Assembly (NCBI RefSeq): GCF_004379255.2 | Contig: NC_056046.1 | Location: 13,888,001 to 13,952,000 of the forward strand | From: Salvia splendens | Taxonomy: Eukaryota > Streptophyta > Magnoliopsida > Lamiales > Lamiaceae | Direction of reading: 5' to 3' | Length of the DNA stretch: 64,000 bases | Shown here: positions 21,701-34,189 of the stretch, in pieces | How positions within the stretch are numbered: position 1 is the first letter of the stretch | How the letters are laid out: each line of letters opens with the position of its first letter | Notes under the pieces: generated by a model | Database searches by the model: none | Seen by the model: only the letters and a program-made list of their open reading frames with translations | What the model was told of the DNA's origin: nothing | Position numbers and translations under genes: made by a program

Positions 21701-24700
21701 CGGTATCACGAGCAGGTTCTCTAAATGTGATCCACAGCAGCACTAGATACAATAACCAAAGCACAGCCATCACCCAACCAGGCAAAGTCTCCTGATTAAA
21801 AGTGATTTCATAGATCTTGAATTTGATTTGAAGTAACCCAGCTAATGCCGGGCCACATGCCATTCCTAGAGCACTAGCACTGACAAACCCTGCTGAGGCC
21901 TGCATGCGATAATTAAGTGGCACACAGTCGCTAATGTAACGTCGGTTAACTGCTCTGGCAGAACCCAACCTGCATATTCATTTAATGGAGCAGGAACTTA
22001 ACTTAGAAATATATCCAAGTCAATTACATCAGTTCAGTAATTGTAGGGAACAATCAGATTGTATAAATAAAATATCAAATTCATTTTGGCAGTTAAGGCC
22101 ACCATTATTGTCACAATAAAGATTCATTATCACCATCAATTTATTGGATCGGAGTTTCATATTTCAGTTTGTTGATAGCAAACGTTAAACTACGATCTCT
22201 TAGTGGGAAAAGTAAGTTAACAATTTATAACTTCGACAATGCTAAATATTAAACCCCTAATAATCCATTATGGGGTCATTTTGAGTTGTCTCTAGAATTT
22301 AATAATCTGTGGATTAGGAAACATTAATTTTGTAGTATGGAACTATGGATACCTTTAATTGGTAGTACAAAGAGGATCAATCAAGGACGCCTTAGAGGAC
22401 AAACACTGCTAGCATCTATAGACCTATAATCTAGCATGAGCAAGACAGTTCTCAAAAAGAAAGTAGCATTGATATAACAGCATCAAGGATATTCTGCAAA
22501 AAATAGGAAAATATGACATATGCCCAAAGAGAAATTAACAGTGACTGATTGAGTTACCACAGGCAGGTGAACACATACACACGTGCACAACACACACACA
22601 TATGATACTTACCCACAAAGTAGTCTTCCAATCAGAAGTACAGCTATTGAATTGACATCGTAAGCCATTGCGTACATAACATTTCCTGCACAAAGAACTA
22701 AGCTGCTAAATACAAGAGGTCCAAAGTATGACTTGTTAGACCAAGCACTCAAATACACAGAGGAAAATATCTGTGCGATCGCCATTGCTCCAATTATAAC
22801 ACCACAGACTGTCGGTGCTGCCCCAAGGCTCATAGAGTAATCATCAGCTGTCGGTACAATAATGTATGTATTGATCATGTAGAGAAATGTGCTTGCTAAG
22901 TTTAGAAGAAGTGACATGAAATGATATCTTTCTTCACTTGGAGGTTCCTCGGCAGCAGAAGGCAACTCTTCATGCATGATAAATGCATGTTGTGCCAAAA
23001 AGTTAAGAAAATGTGTTGAGTGTGTTAATCTATCGGAAGCTGCTTTTATGGCGTCAACCACAGGATCCTGCAGATTTATTCTCCATGAGAAGATGAAATG
23101 AGAAGTGATTGCATGATAGTGAAGTACACTAATAGATTCAGAAGACATGGTCAAGCTAGCTGTCGTCGGTTGCGTGAAATGTGAATACCTGGAGTGGAAG
23201 AGCGGGCTGATCATATATAGATAAGTAGCTTCCCTGGCGGTCTTGAAGATCTCCAAGATTTCGAGAAATTGCTCCAACAACAGCTCCAAGTCCCTGCAAT
23301 CACTGGTCAAGTCAGCCAAGATCTGTTCCATATTTTAATATAATTGCCAAGCTCCACAATATTAAAGTAAAATGTCAGGAAAAAACTATCAAAAGCATGG
23401 ACAAGGAAAAGTAGTCAAAGGATGCAATTTATATCCATATAAGCATATTACCACATGCTTGAAGACTTGCTGAAGTTGGGAATAAGGATGGTTTGCACGA
23501 GTTTTCACATAGTAATCGGTGAACTTGTATCGCAGTCGCTTATCAAACTTCTTAAGGATCTTCCGCAGACCAATGGCATTCATTTCAACAAAAAAGAGTA
23601 GCTTCAAGAGGTCTCGCCCCACTTCTCTGTAGGCTTCACGTAGATCAGATATTTTGGAAATATCAGGCTCCTCTTGAAGAGAATCCTGTTGCTTGTTAAG
23701 CTGGGAAATCCTGCTTGCTAGAAGGCCTTGTTGTTCTAACATAAATAGAACAATTTTTTCAATCTGGAAGGAGAACAAAAGATTTACTAAGTTCTGATGT
23801 AAACAATTGAGCATGTTTGTCTTATTCTCAAGCACTTTTGTTAAAAATGCTAGGCTTCACTTGTCCAGATGCACAACTTCTTTATGGTACAAAAAATAGA
23901 CAATAACACACACACACACACCCACCCAATAGAGAGGCAGATAAGATCTTGTATTTTCCATAGAAAACAAGAAGTTTGATTACATAGAAACAGAAAACGT
24001 AGAAAAAGGTGAAAAAAACCAAACAGCAGATCTCCTTCCCCTACTGTTTTTCATTAAAAATTCTACAAGTTCCGAGGTCAGTTGTAACTTCGTCAACACA
24101 CGAGTGGAATGTGAATTTTTCAATTTTTTAGGCTTAATTCCTGCCAGGCACCTGATACAGGTAGAGTGCACCATTTACAACAATATGGTTGTACCTTTAA
24201 TAGATGAAAGACTGATATGTCATGTCATGGACTCATGTCCACAAGAAAATATTTTGAGATCATATATTTAAGGAACATCTAGCATTCTCGTAGAATAAAA
24301 ATGTCAACTTAAGGGAACATTTGTTATGGAACTATGTTCCATAACGTGTATGAAGTTTGATTACCTGAGTATCCAGCATTCTTGAGAAATCCTTGAGAGC
24401 GTTTCGGTGATCCAGTGCTCCAGATTCAATTTGAGTAGTGTACTGCTTAACTTTTTTCTTCATTAGTTTGTAGTTGAGGTAGAATCTGTACGATATCAAA
24501 ATATTTCAAACTACGGCTAGCACAAAAACACTACAACATATGCAGTATGTTTCATCATGAGTTGTGATCCTATTCTCATCTGACTGCATAATCTTCCCTT
24601 GTACAGGTTTCTCCGAGCAATAGTTTACATGGAGAATAACTCCCAGAATCTACTTAGTAACCATTCATAAGCCTTACAAGGATATGTAAAATTGGCTACT

Positions 24701-24894
24701 ACTTTTTGTCAACCATTAAAACAACTCTCTGTAACTCTGTATAAGTTTTTTTATAAAAACAAACTGTATTTATAAGTTAAACAACTATAAGTTAAAGGAC
24801 TCTCAGCTTAACAAACACTGTGACAGTAAATAATTGCATACCCTTGCCATTCTTGGATTTGTCTTTCCTTCAACTTTTTCCCGAATTCAACCAT
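18755..24894 (-). CDS. PHT5: SPX-MFS vacuolar phosphate transporter (PHT5/VPT1 type)
   Basis: Ten exons on the minus strand (24894-24842, 24485-24365, 23763-23452, 23293-23189, 23067-22613, 21969-21668, 21066-20897, 20455-20265, 19333-19200, 18993-18755) join in phase to 693 aa, the usual family length. An N-terminal SPX domain (about 1-165, [18 protein letters not shown]) contains the inositol-pyrophosphate-binding lysine cluster KILKKFDK at 126-133. An MFS-type membrane domain follows, with [35 protein letters not shown] and [13 protein letters not shown]. An acidic loop ([14 protein letters not shown]) precedes the C-terminal helices. Family members move phosphate into the vacuole, with the SPX domain sensing phosphate status. 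No lesions were seen. A 9 kb Mutator-like element lies 665 bp upstream of the start codon. Confidence 0.95.
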
Positions 24895-25558
24895 CTTTAT
24901 CTGCATCAGAATGAGAGAAAAATAGAGAAAATCAACTAAAGTTGTAAAGAATGCTGGTAACAGTTTCTCGGCTTCCAAGTGCTAATAAGAGAGAAAAACA
25001 TAACTACTGAATTTGAGATCAAATCCACACCAGAAAAAACAAACAAAAAAAAATGTCTTGTAGAAGGCACGGCTTCAACATAATGGCTGCAGATATAACT
25101 CTCTTACCACACGATAAATTCAATTGTTGAAGAGAGTTTGGTGTAAACTGAGTTTGACAAGCCACAAACAACTAGCTAGCTCCAGCCTCCAGAATCTTTT
25201 CTATATCTCAAACAATTACTCCACAAGACTTGAGATCCAAAGATAAAATGATTGCTCTGCCACTCAAGCGCTGATCGGAAACCAATCTTATCATGAACTC
25301 TAAAATTGCAAACTAAACATTCAGGGGCAACAAAAGAATAGTCGATGTCGCCGGAAATCGAAGTGGCTTGAATTAGATGAGCATCAACAAACAAATATCA
25401 ACTCAATTTTGATGAAATTCACCGTAGGTAGTTGAGTAGTTCAACTCACAGGAATCAGTCGGTATTCAAACTTGATCAGCTATGCAAGTAATTGGTGGCT
25501 GGTGCAGAATTGAAGTATAGTTGTCAGCATAGACTCTGGAGCAACGATTATGAAGAGA
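24895..25558 (-). promoter_or_regulatory. 5' leader with intron, upstream of the SPX-MFS gene
   Basis: On the minus strand GATGCAG|ATAAAG just before the ATG looks like a splice acceptor (near 24904). CCT|GTGAGTTG at 25450/25449 is a plausible donor, so a 5'-UTR intron of about 0.5 kb is likely. At most about 100 bases remain between the leader exon and the Mutator-like element, so the native promoter was probably displaced beyond it (34560 onward). Confidence 0.5.
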
Positions 25559-25900
25559 GGGAAAATCGGGCATCTAGGCTAGTTTACGTTTAACATAACT
25601 TAAATGTACTCGTTTTATTATCTCTTCCATATATGGGAAAAACGCCAACTGCATTGGCGTTTCTGTAAGTAAAGACGCCAACATAGTTGGCGTTTCTTTA
25701 AGTAAAGACGCCAACATAGTTGGCGTGTTTTAATTTCAACGTATTGTAGTCGTATTTTTTATAAATACAGTATCGAGTGTAACACGCCATTGAGTTTGGC
25801 GTGTATACTATAAAACGCCTTTTTAGAGGGCGTGTTTACGAAATTAGAAACGCTGACTAGAATGGCGTTTTGATAAAAGACGCCAACAAGATCGGCGTGT
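25559..25900 (+). repeat. Left TIR of the Mutator-like element
   Basis: Contains at least five ACGCC...GGCGT palindromic units of about 19-20 bases (first at about 25640), spaced by T-rich linkers such as TCTTTAAGTAAAG. The order matches the right TIR in inverted orientation. Some units are degenerate. Confidence 0.8.
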
Positions 25901-26106
25901 TATGGAGAAGACACCAATACCAGTGACGGCTTTATACAGATCTGATATATCATCCTCTCCTCCCCCAAATCGCGAAAAACTCAGCCCACACACTCGCGAT
26001 TTTATCCAAGGCAGACTGCTCCACGCGAATTCGCCCTCCATCCATCTATCGGTGCTATTTTTCCCCAAATTTGTATATTATTTTCGGTTAGTATGCTTAT
26101 CTTTTA

Positions 26107-26285
26107 CTCCCTCCGTCCCAAGCTACTCGCACTTATTTCCTTTTTGAGCGTCCCAAGTTACTTGCACTCTTTCCATTTTTAGTAAAAATTTTCACCTACA
26201 GCCGTCATTTTTGACTTTCCTATACACTCATTCCTTAATCTACGTGCCGAAAAAGAAATGAGCGAGTAGCTCGGGACGGAGGGAG
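26107..26285. mobile_element. Stowaway-type MITE
   Basis: Ends CTCCCTCCGTCCCAAGCTAC and the inverse, TA duplication. It is nested in the Mutator-like element and closely similar to 53424-53602. Confidence 0.8.
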
Positions 26286-26663
26286 TACATTATTTGAGTA
26301 ATTGTTGGACAGTTAGCTAGGATTTGTAATTTGTTGTGAATTGAGTTGAAATATTGTGTTGAATTATTATTTAGCATATTTGATTGTTTGGATGACATTA
26401 TTGTTGCTTAATAGTTGAGATATTGGGGTTGAGTTAGGGTATAAATATGGATTAACAACCTAAAAAACCCTAGTGTTGTTCTTGCTTAAAATTCGGGAAA
26501 CTTGTTTTGATTTATATGGTTTTTAAAGTGTATTGCATTATTTGGGTTCAATATTGACAAATTATTGAAATTGTTTATGTCGATGTATATTGGTTAGTTT
26601 GTTTTGTGTAATATTGTGTAGGCGAATTGTTACTAATTTTGCGTAACTTTGTGTAGGCGAATT

Positions 26664-27400
26664 ATGGCATCATCTTCTAGTGCTCGCAGAAGACTATTAT
26701 GTGGTGCTGAGGACCCATCTGTACTATATTTTAAGAGACAACACGTCTCTAACAATATATGGGCTGGAGAACCCTCACAAGACGTACGCTGCAGAAGGTA
26801 CGAAGGTATCATTTGGGATGTTCCCATACATCCTCGTGTCTTGGCGGTTGTAGACAGGATGGGGTTTGGCGGGATGTTGAGGTGTGGTAAACCGAAAGAT
26901 ATTGACCACCATCTCATCACCGCTTTGATTGAACGCTGGAGGCCAGAGACGCACACGTTTCACTTTCCAGTCGGTGAAGCGATTGTGACATTAGAAGACG
27001 TGGAGGTCTTGTGGGGCCTCAACACTGACAGTGAAGCTCTGACGGGTTACATCCCCACTAAGGATGTAAACCATTGGAAGGAGGTTTGTTTGGATTTTCT
27101 TGGCTTTATTCCAGATCAAGTTGATTTGAAAGAAATGAACTGAAAGCAGACAGCCTTATCAACTCAATTGAGGATTGAGTTGAGTGATGATCACGACGAG
27201 TACATATACGAGCAACGTGCTCGTGTGTATTGTTTGTTGTTACTTGGTGGTCTGTTGATCCCTAACGCATCCGGTAATAAATTTCCATTTTTCTACATTC
27301 AATTTTTCATGGATATAGAACGATGTAGTAGCTATAGCTGGGGTGGAGCGACTCTTGCATGCTTGTACCAGCTGCCTTCAATTCCAACTTCGTTCTAAAT
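26664..27400 (+). pseudogene. Plant mobile domain (MAIN-like) ORF, truncated
   Basis: The frame from ATG 26664 reads about 160 codons to an in-frame TGA (27141-27143) and continues in the same frame to 27398. The first part (RRYEGIIWDVPIHP, VDRMGFGGMLRCGK, ALIERWRPETHTFHFPVGE, VTLEDVEVLWGL) and the second (RARVYCLLLLGGLLIPNASG, YSWGGATLACLY) are hallmark segments of the plant mobile domain. This domain occurs in MAIN/MAIL proteins and in cargo ORFs of Mutator and gypsy elements. The frame ends abruptly near 27390, where sequence of the opposite-strand transposase begins, marking an internal deletion. Host MAIN-like proteins act in silencing and genome stability; the role of transposon-borne copies is unclear. 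Confidence 0.75.
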
Positions 27401-28285
27401 TTAGTATGCAAACCGACATTGCTAGGATCTTTTTCACTCCAATAATGCACACTGGGATCATCACGCTCAAAGTTTTTGGGATCAAAACTATCATATGAAC
27501 CTGGTAAGGTGCGAAAATAGTTGATTTCACGCTGTGGGAACTGTGGAACTACTCTTCCTCCAACTTCCTTCCATCAACTGATGTTTCTTCAACTGCTGTT
27601 TCTCCAAGTGGAATGGATGGTCTTGAAGCAACAAATTGTTCATCATCCGACGGATCACCATCTGAGTCTGTACTAACCGGGTCAGAATCTTCAGAATAAT
27701 AAGGTGATTGTGGATCAAGAAAGTCGGCTTTATTAGGACCTATTATGTCCTCAACCACATCACAATTGTCACTTTCCCCTAAATGCACGCCTCCAGCTTC
27801 AAAATCTTGTGTTGCAGCAAAATATGGTTCTTGGGCTCTCATAGACGTACCAACATCAAAATCTTGTGTTGCAGCAAAATATGGTTCTTGGGCTCTCGTA
27901 GACGTACCAACATCATAACTTATGACATGATGACTATAATGTTGAGTAATTGTTGAATACTCAACATATAATTCAATTAGACCTCCAATAACAATACTCT
28001 CACTAAACATTAGTTGCATGCATACTTCTTCTAGTAGAACACCTATAAACGTGACTCCGGATCCAAGCATATAGTACGTTTCCATATTATTTGAATTTTG
28101 TTTTCATATATGCTTATCCCCATCATTTCACATTTTTTTCCACAAGCTCATCGTACGAAATTGTTTCATCTGACATAATGAATCCTTTAGCAAAAGGAGG
28201 ATCATATGAAATAACTGCTCCGGGAATTATCTTTCCACCCCAATATAAATTGACACACCACGTCATACTATCTGCAATAATGTAA
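27390..28285 (-). pseudogene. Mutator transposase N-terminal remnant
   Basis: On the minus strand 28285-28123 reads MTWCVNLYWGGKI and SYDPPFAKGFIMSDETISYDELVEK, the usual start of plant MURA-type proteins. After a frame break, 28085-27549 reads GGLIELYVEYST and an acidic stretch typical of the region before the DNA-binding domain. Two tandem copies of a 19-residue unit (DVGTS.RAQEPYFAATQDF) lie inside. After a stop, FRTLPGSYDSFDPKNFERDD and LHTKFRTK follow to about 27390. The zinc-binding and DDE catalytic regions are absent. Confidence 0.65.
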
Positions 28286-28798
28286 AACACAAATAAATAT
28301 GTATTATTTTTACATTCATCATTATGTAGAGTGAGCCAAAAATTTGACAAAATATTTCTATTAAATACACTACAATATATATTATCATAACAATCCATTA
28401 AATATTGGTAACAAAATTAAATATACTACAACATATAATAAGCATAACAATTGGTCAAAATATTTCTATTAAAATATATACTATCATAATAATCCATCAA
28501 AATATTAGTGTGCTCATAACAATTGGTCAAAATATTATATTAATTACACTACAATATATATTATCACAACAATCCATCAAATATTGGAAGACTAATGTTT
28601 GGAAGAATGAGTCTAAAATTTGATATACTAACCGATTAGAAGGACTAATGTTTGGAAGAATGAGCCAAAATCGAAATCTCCATGCTCAAATCCACCACCG
28701 GGTCGACCCGAGCAAGGGTTTCCTTAAGGTTTTTCCGCCTTGGGAAGGGTTTTCGCGTTTTGGGGAGGGAAAGTGTTTAGGGTTCACGATGTTGGGGG

Positions 28799-29028
28799 TA
28801 TTGTATTGTGATAACCGAGAGAGGGAAGAAACGATAGAAGACATGGTTGGAGGAATTTCTGTGTCTATATTGATCGAATGGAGCAACTCTCTTAATATAG
28901 AAAGTTGCCCTAAATTACATATGGAAGGAGATCCCCTTAATTATGATTGTATCAATTACATACTAATCCCATGATTTGTTCCCTAATTACAGTTATTTTA
29001 TTCCCATATTCTATTCCATATTCTAACA
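28799..29028 (-). repeat. 3' LTR of the copia element
   Basis: Direct repeat of 33909-34138 with about four differences by eye. Confidence 0.95.
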
Positions 29029-29266
29029 CTCCCCCTCAAGCTAAGTAACGGCATCTCCGATACTTAGCTTGTCTAGTACTTCTTCAAACATCCTTGAGTT
29101 GACTGCTTTGGTTAGAATGTCTGCCAGTTGGTCTTCTGAGCGAACGAAGGGTAGCTCAATGATTCCTTTTTCTATCTTCTCCTTGATGAAGTGGCGGTCG
29201 ATCTCCACATGTTTTGTTCGATCATGTTGGACTGGGTTCTCAGCTATACTGATTGCTGCTTTGTTG

Positions 29267-32200
29267 TCACAGAATAGTTTGCTTTTCTGGGTGGGCGGAA
29301 GCCAATCTCGGTCAACAGTCTCCGTATCCTTAGGATTTCAGTGATCCCGCTCTTTACCCCTCGGAATTCTGCTTCAGCGCTAGAAAGTGCCACTACTTTC
29401 TGTTTTTTGCTTCGCCAAGTGACAAGGTTATCGCCTATGAATGTGAAGTATCCGGCAGTTGACTTTCGATCGATCGGATTACTCGCCCAGTCAGCATCAG
29501 TGTATCATGAGACTTCTAGGTGCCCTTCATTCTTCAGTAAAATTCCATACCCTACTGTGCCCTTCAGGTATCTTACTACCCTCATTGCTGCATTCATGTG
29601 TTCCTCTTGTGGGTTGTGCATAAACTGGCTTATCACCCCAACCGCATAGGCTATATCTGGTCTGGTATGGGCTAGGTAGATTAGCTTTCCGACTAAGCGT
29701 TGATAACGTTCTTTGTCTGTGGCCCGTGCTCCTTCTTCTATCTTCAGGCCGTGATTCTGTACCATAGGCGTCTCGGCGGGCTTGCAGTCAAGTAAGTCGG
29801 TTTCTGTCAGAAGATCGAGCACATATTTCTTTTGTCGTAAGAATATGCCCCTTTTAGATCTTAATACTTCAATTCTGATGAAGTATTTCAGCGCTCCCAG
29901 ATCCTTCATCTCAATTCTTTAAACAAGTTTGTTCTTAGCTCCTCTATTTCTTCTGTATCATTTCCTGTAATAATCATGTCATCCACATATATAAGGAGAC
30001 ATGTCATTTTGTTACCTTCCCTCTTAAGGAATAGAGTGTGGTCTGAGTTACTCTGCTGGTAGCCATACTTCTCCATTGCTTGACAGAACCTTCCGAACCA
30101 TACCCTTGGGGATTGCTTTAGTCCATATAAGGTCTTCTTCAGGCGACAGACTTGCCCTGGTGCAAACTCGTCTGAGTATCCAGGAGGAACCTCCATGTAC
30201 ACTTCTTCTTCCTTCTTCAATTCTCCGTGGATGAAAGCATTGGTTACGTCAAACTGGTAAAGTGGCCAATTCTGATTTGCGGCAACAGTTAGTAGAACTC
30301 GAACTGTACTCATTTTCGCCACAGGTGAGAAAGTCTCAGCATAGTCTACCCCATAGGTCTGGGTATATCCCTTTGCGACAAGTCTAGCCTTGTACCTCTC
30401 AATGGATCCATCAGCTCGCCTTTTGATCGCGAAGATCCACCTACATCCAACGGGTCTCTTCCCCTCTGGCAATGCACACTTCTCCCAAGTGTTGTTCTTT
30501 AGCAGTGCATCCATCTCTCGTTTCATGGCATCCCTCCAATGCTTATGCTTCATTGCTTCTTCCACAGAGTGTGGAATCTCCTCCTCATACAGCGCTGCTT
30601 CAAAAACCTTCACCATTTCGGTCATATGAGCTTCACGGAATTCGCAATGGAGTATTGTGTCTTTCGTCCCTTCCAATCCGGGGAGTACCTCTTCGGTGGA
30701 ACTCCTCTGTTCGTCCTTGGAGGCAATTTTGGTTGTTATGTGCTAGATCCTTCGCCTTCCTCACCAGTTGATCCTTCTCTATGATCATGATTAGCCTCAA
30801 TTGATAGCAATTCACTAGTCTCAAAAGATTCCCTTACCTCAGGATTATCAGATGAGGCGATTGGGGATATGTTACCAGGCTCGATGTACCCAACTGGTGT
30901 GTTTGAGACTTGCTCGGTGGTAGAGCTAACCTCCTCTGTTGGATCCACTTCAGGAGCAGGACTTGGCACAGGACTAGAAGTAGGACTAGGAGTAGGAATG
31001 GGGTTAGGCAACAAACTTAGCGGGTCATTCAAGGTATCTGTTTGGTTTTTCTCCCCCTGACTGCTAAGTTGGTTGTAGAAGTACTCGTTTTCGACAAAGT
31101 CACAGTTCATTGTAATAAACATGCGTTTTGATTTTGGGTCATAGCAACGGTACCCCTTTTGGTTTTTCCCATATCCCACAAAAACCCCTTTCACAGCACA
31201 TGGAGAGAGCTTGGTTCTTTCATGTTTTGGTATATGAATGAAGACAGAGCACCCAAATACTCGAGGATCAAGGGTTAGGGGTAATGGTAGTTTTGTGTGA
31301 CTTGATAGGACTTGGATGGGTGATTTTCGGTCAAGGCCTTTTGTAGGGAGTCGGTTCAGTGTATAGACAGATGCGGCTAAGGCTTCAGGCCAAAAGGATT
31401 TTGGGACTTTAGAGTCTATAAGGAGGGCTCGTGTCATTTCAAGTAACTTCCTATTTTTCCTTTCTGCTACCCCATTTTGTTCGGGTGTGTGAGGACAAGT
31501 GGTTTGGTGTACAAGGCCGTGTTTTGCAAAAAATTGTTGCATCTGGGTATTGACATATTCCCCCCCATTATCGGACCTAAGGATTTGAATTTTCTTCTTG
31601 TATTGGGTTTGAACATAGGTGTAAAACAATTCGAATTTCTCAAAGACTTCAGATTTAGAATTTAGGATATACACCCATGTCATACGAGAGCAATCATTAA
31701 TAAAAAACAGAAAATACTTAAATCCTTGGCTACCCGTAACTGGTGCAGGCCCCCAGACGTCAGAGTGTATAAGAGAAAAAACATGATCCATATGAGTGTT
31801 ATTAATCTTAAAGGAGTGTCTGTGGCTCTTGGCCAAAAAACAGGTATCACAATCCATACTAGCAATGTTATCAAATCTAGGGAATAAAGTTTTAAGATAC
31901 CCTAATGACAGATGCCCTAATCGGCGGTGCCATAGCCAAGCATATTGATCCGTGGATCCGTGAGTCAGCATCGCACTGCTCTGTTGAGCTATCTCATCCA
32001 CATAGTAGAGTCCATCTCGCTCAGTGCCATGCCCAACAATCGTCCTCGTCCTGATATCCTGTAGCATGCAAAAAGATGGTTGCATTAGTAAGGTGCAATT
32101 TAGTTCTTTCGTGACATGACTGATTGATAACAGTTTATGAGACAGTGTTGGGACATATAAGCAGTTCGAGATTTTCAGAGTAGGTGAAATTTTAATTGTG

Positions 32201-33786
32201 CCTGCTCCTCGAACTGAGAGTAGCTCTCCATTGGCAGTCTGGACATATCTTTTCTTAGATTCAGCAATCCTAGTAAAATCAGACACGTCAAATGACATAG
32301 TATCTGTTGCTCCACAATAAAAAATCCAGTCTTTGTTCCTGTAAGGTTTTTCGGAGACACTACATGCAGTAGATAAAGTTTCAAGGGCAGCAAATTGATT
32401 TGTGCAATGTATTTGGGGCTGTATTTCAAATTTCTCGCTACTAGAGGGCCTTTTTCCAATAATATGCAAATGGTGGGGTCTATTTTCACAATTTGGAGAC
32501 TTGGGGGACTGGTTTGGCAAAGGGTGGGGTTCTGAGTGTATTTTATTGAAATTCAGGGGTGAAAAATGTAAAGGTGTTGAAGTTGAGGGGTTTAATTCAA
32601 AATTAAACCCCTCTATACCTTTGCAAATTCTAGCCGCAGCCACAACACCTTCCGCCGCCACTGTGCTCGGTTCTTCTCCATCCTCTCGTCCGGTCGTCGA
32701 CGCGCCGGGTCTGCCCACTGCGTTTGCAGCGCCGGTAGTCCGGTCGCCGGTGGCTGGGGTACCTCGATTCCCTTGGTTCTGTCTGTTGCGAGCAGCCCTC
32801 TTCTTCTTCATTTCATCCCACCAATTGGGATACCCGACTAGGAGGAAACACCCATCTCGGGTGTGTTTTCTTTCTCCGCAGTGACTACACACCAATTTGT
32901 TCCGGTCATCTTCAATTCGGCGGTCCTCCCCACGACTTGGGTTCTGTCCGGTCGGTCCGCCGCTTCGTGCTGCCAGCCCCACTCCGATGCCTCCGTTCAC
33001 TTGGGTTTCTCGTACATCGGCGGTTGCGGGCTTGAGTACTCCATCATTGGTAGCTTCGCGGCGGACGGTAGCGTAGGCGTCCCTTACAGTGGGTAGAGGG
33101 TCCCTTTTGAGGATCTCCCTTCTGGTGGATTCATGGCTGTCATTGAGTGCCATCAAGAATTGGAATAGTCGGATTTCTTGTGTCTCTTTGTTGTGTGTTG
33201 CGATGTCCTCCGCGCACTTCATCGGGTTGGGCTTTTTTCGGTCGATTGACATCCAGATGTTTTGGAGTTTGTTCCACAGTTGTTCAAGCGTCATCTCCCC
33301 CTGTTTCATATTGCTCGCTTTTCGTTGCAGGTCGTAGACCTGTAGCGAGTCTCCTCCGCTACCATATGTCACCGCCAATCCCTCCCATAGCTCCTTTGCC
33401 GTTGGATATTACGACACCTCGTTTACGAGTTCGGGTTCCATATTGTTGATTATCCACCCGAACACACAGTGATCTAACTTTTGCCATGTTGCGTGGTTAG
33501 GATCGGTGGTCGGAGGTGGCTCTGAATCCCGTGATATATGGGAGGATAATCCATTCCCACCAATCGCTCGTTTGATGAGGTTCGCCCAGAGAGGATAGTT
33601 ATCTCCCGATAATTTGGTTGAGATAACAATTTCCCCTAGGTTGTTCGGGTTGGCCGTCGGTTTTGGAGGTGGAGTTGGGGAGCTTTGTATGCTCTGCCGG
33701 ATGAATTCTGCAAATTTTGTTGCAAAATCGTCTGAGAAGTTCATGATTGGATTTGGGGTCTCCTTTGGTTCCTCTGAATCTGACAT
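29267..33786 (-). pseudogene. Copia gag-pol polyprotein, interrupted
   Basis: Gag starts at 33786 (MSDSEEPKETPN) with the usual LSGDNYPLWA segment. An in-frame TAA at 33411-33409 interrupts it; the frame continues to 30736 with a zinc knuckle (CSHCGERKHTRDGC). The protease site reads FYCGATDTM instead of F-D-S-G, so the catalytic Asp is gone. Integrase has HRRLGH/CDTC and HSDVWGP, RSDNGGEY and EQNGVAERKNR. A frameshift near 30700 leads into reverse transcriptase (RWIFAIKRRADG, YVDDMIITG), another near 29906 into RNase H, and a stop at about 29505 precedes DADWASNP. The domain order protease, integrase, reverse transcriptase is that of copia. Confidence 0.93.
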
Positions 33787-33908
33787 AATCGTGGTGTTTG
33801 TTTTGATGCAGGTTTTCTGCCTCTTGGTCAGAAGGTTTGAGATTGGTATGTTTGGACGATGATGATATATAAATCTGAGTCCCTATTGTTCAACCTGCTC
33901 TGGTACCA

Positions 33909-34138
33909 TATTGTATTGTGATAACCGAGAGAGGGAAGAAACGATAGAAGACATGGTTGGAGGAATTTATGTGTCTATATTGATCGAATGGAGCAACTCT
34001 CTTAATATAGAGAGTTGCCCTAAATTACATATGGAAGGAGATCCCCTTAATTATGATTGTATCAATTACATACTAATCTCATGATTTGTTCCCTAATTAT
34101 AGTTATTTTATTCCCATATTCTATTCCATATTCTAACA
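33909..34138 (-). repeat. 5' LTR of the copia element
   Basis: Direct repeat of 28799-29028, adjoining the primer-binding site at 33897-33908. Confidence 0.95.
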
Positions 34139-34189
34139 GGGGGAGATCTGATTGGTATATGGTTCAACAGAAACAACCCGACCAGGGTG

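Larger units (their letters stand above)
28799..34138 (-). mobile_element. Ty1/copia LTR retrotransposon, defective
   Basis: LTRs of 230 bp (28799-29028 and 33909-34138) differ at about four positions. The 5-bp duplication GGGGG flanks the element (28794-28798 and 34139-34143), nested in the Mutator-like element. On the minus strand the LTR runs TGTTAGAA...CAATA, directly followed by TGGTACCAGAGC (initiator-Met tRNA primer site with one change). The polypurine tract CTTGAGGGGGAG lies at 29029-29040. Confidence 0.95.

Noticed and set aside
25640..25900. CRISPR-like array of regularly spaced ACGCCAAC palindromes
   Set aside because: The units are imperfect palindromes with near-identical linkers, occur inverted at the other end of the same element, and lie in plant DNA inside Mutator-type TIRs.
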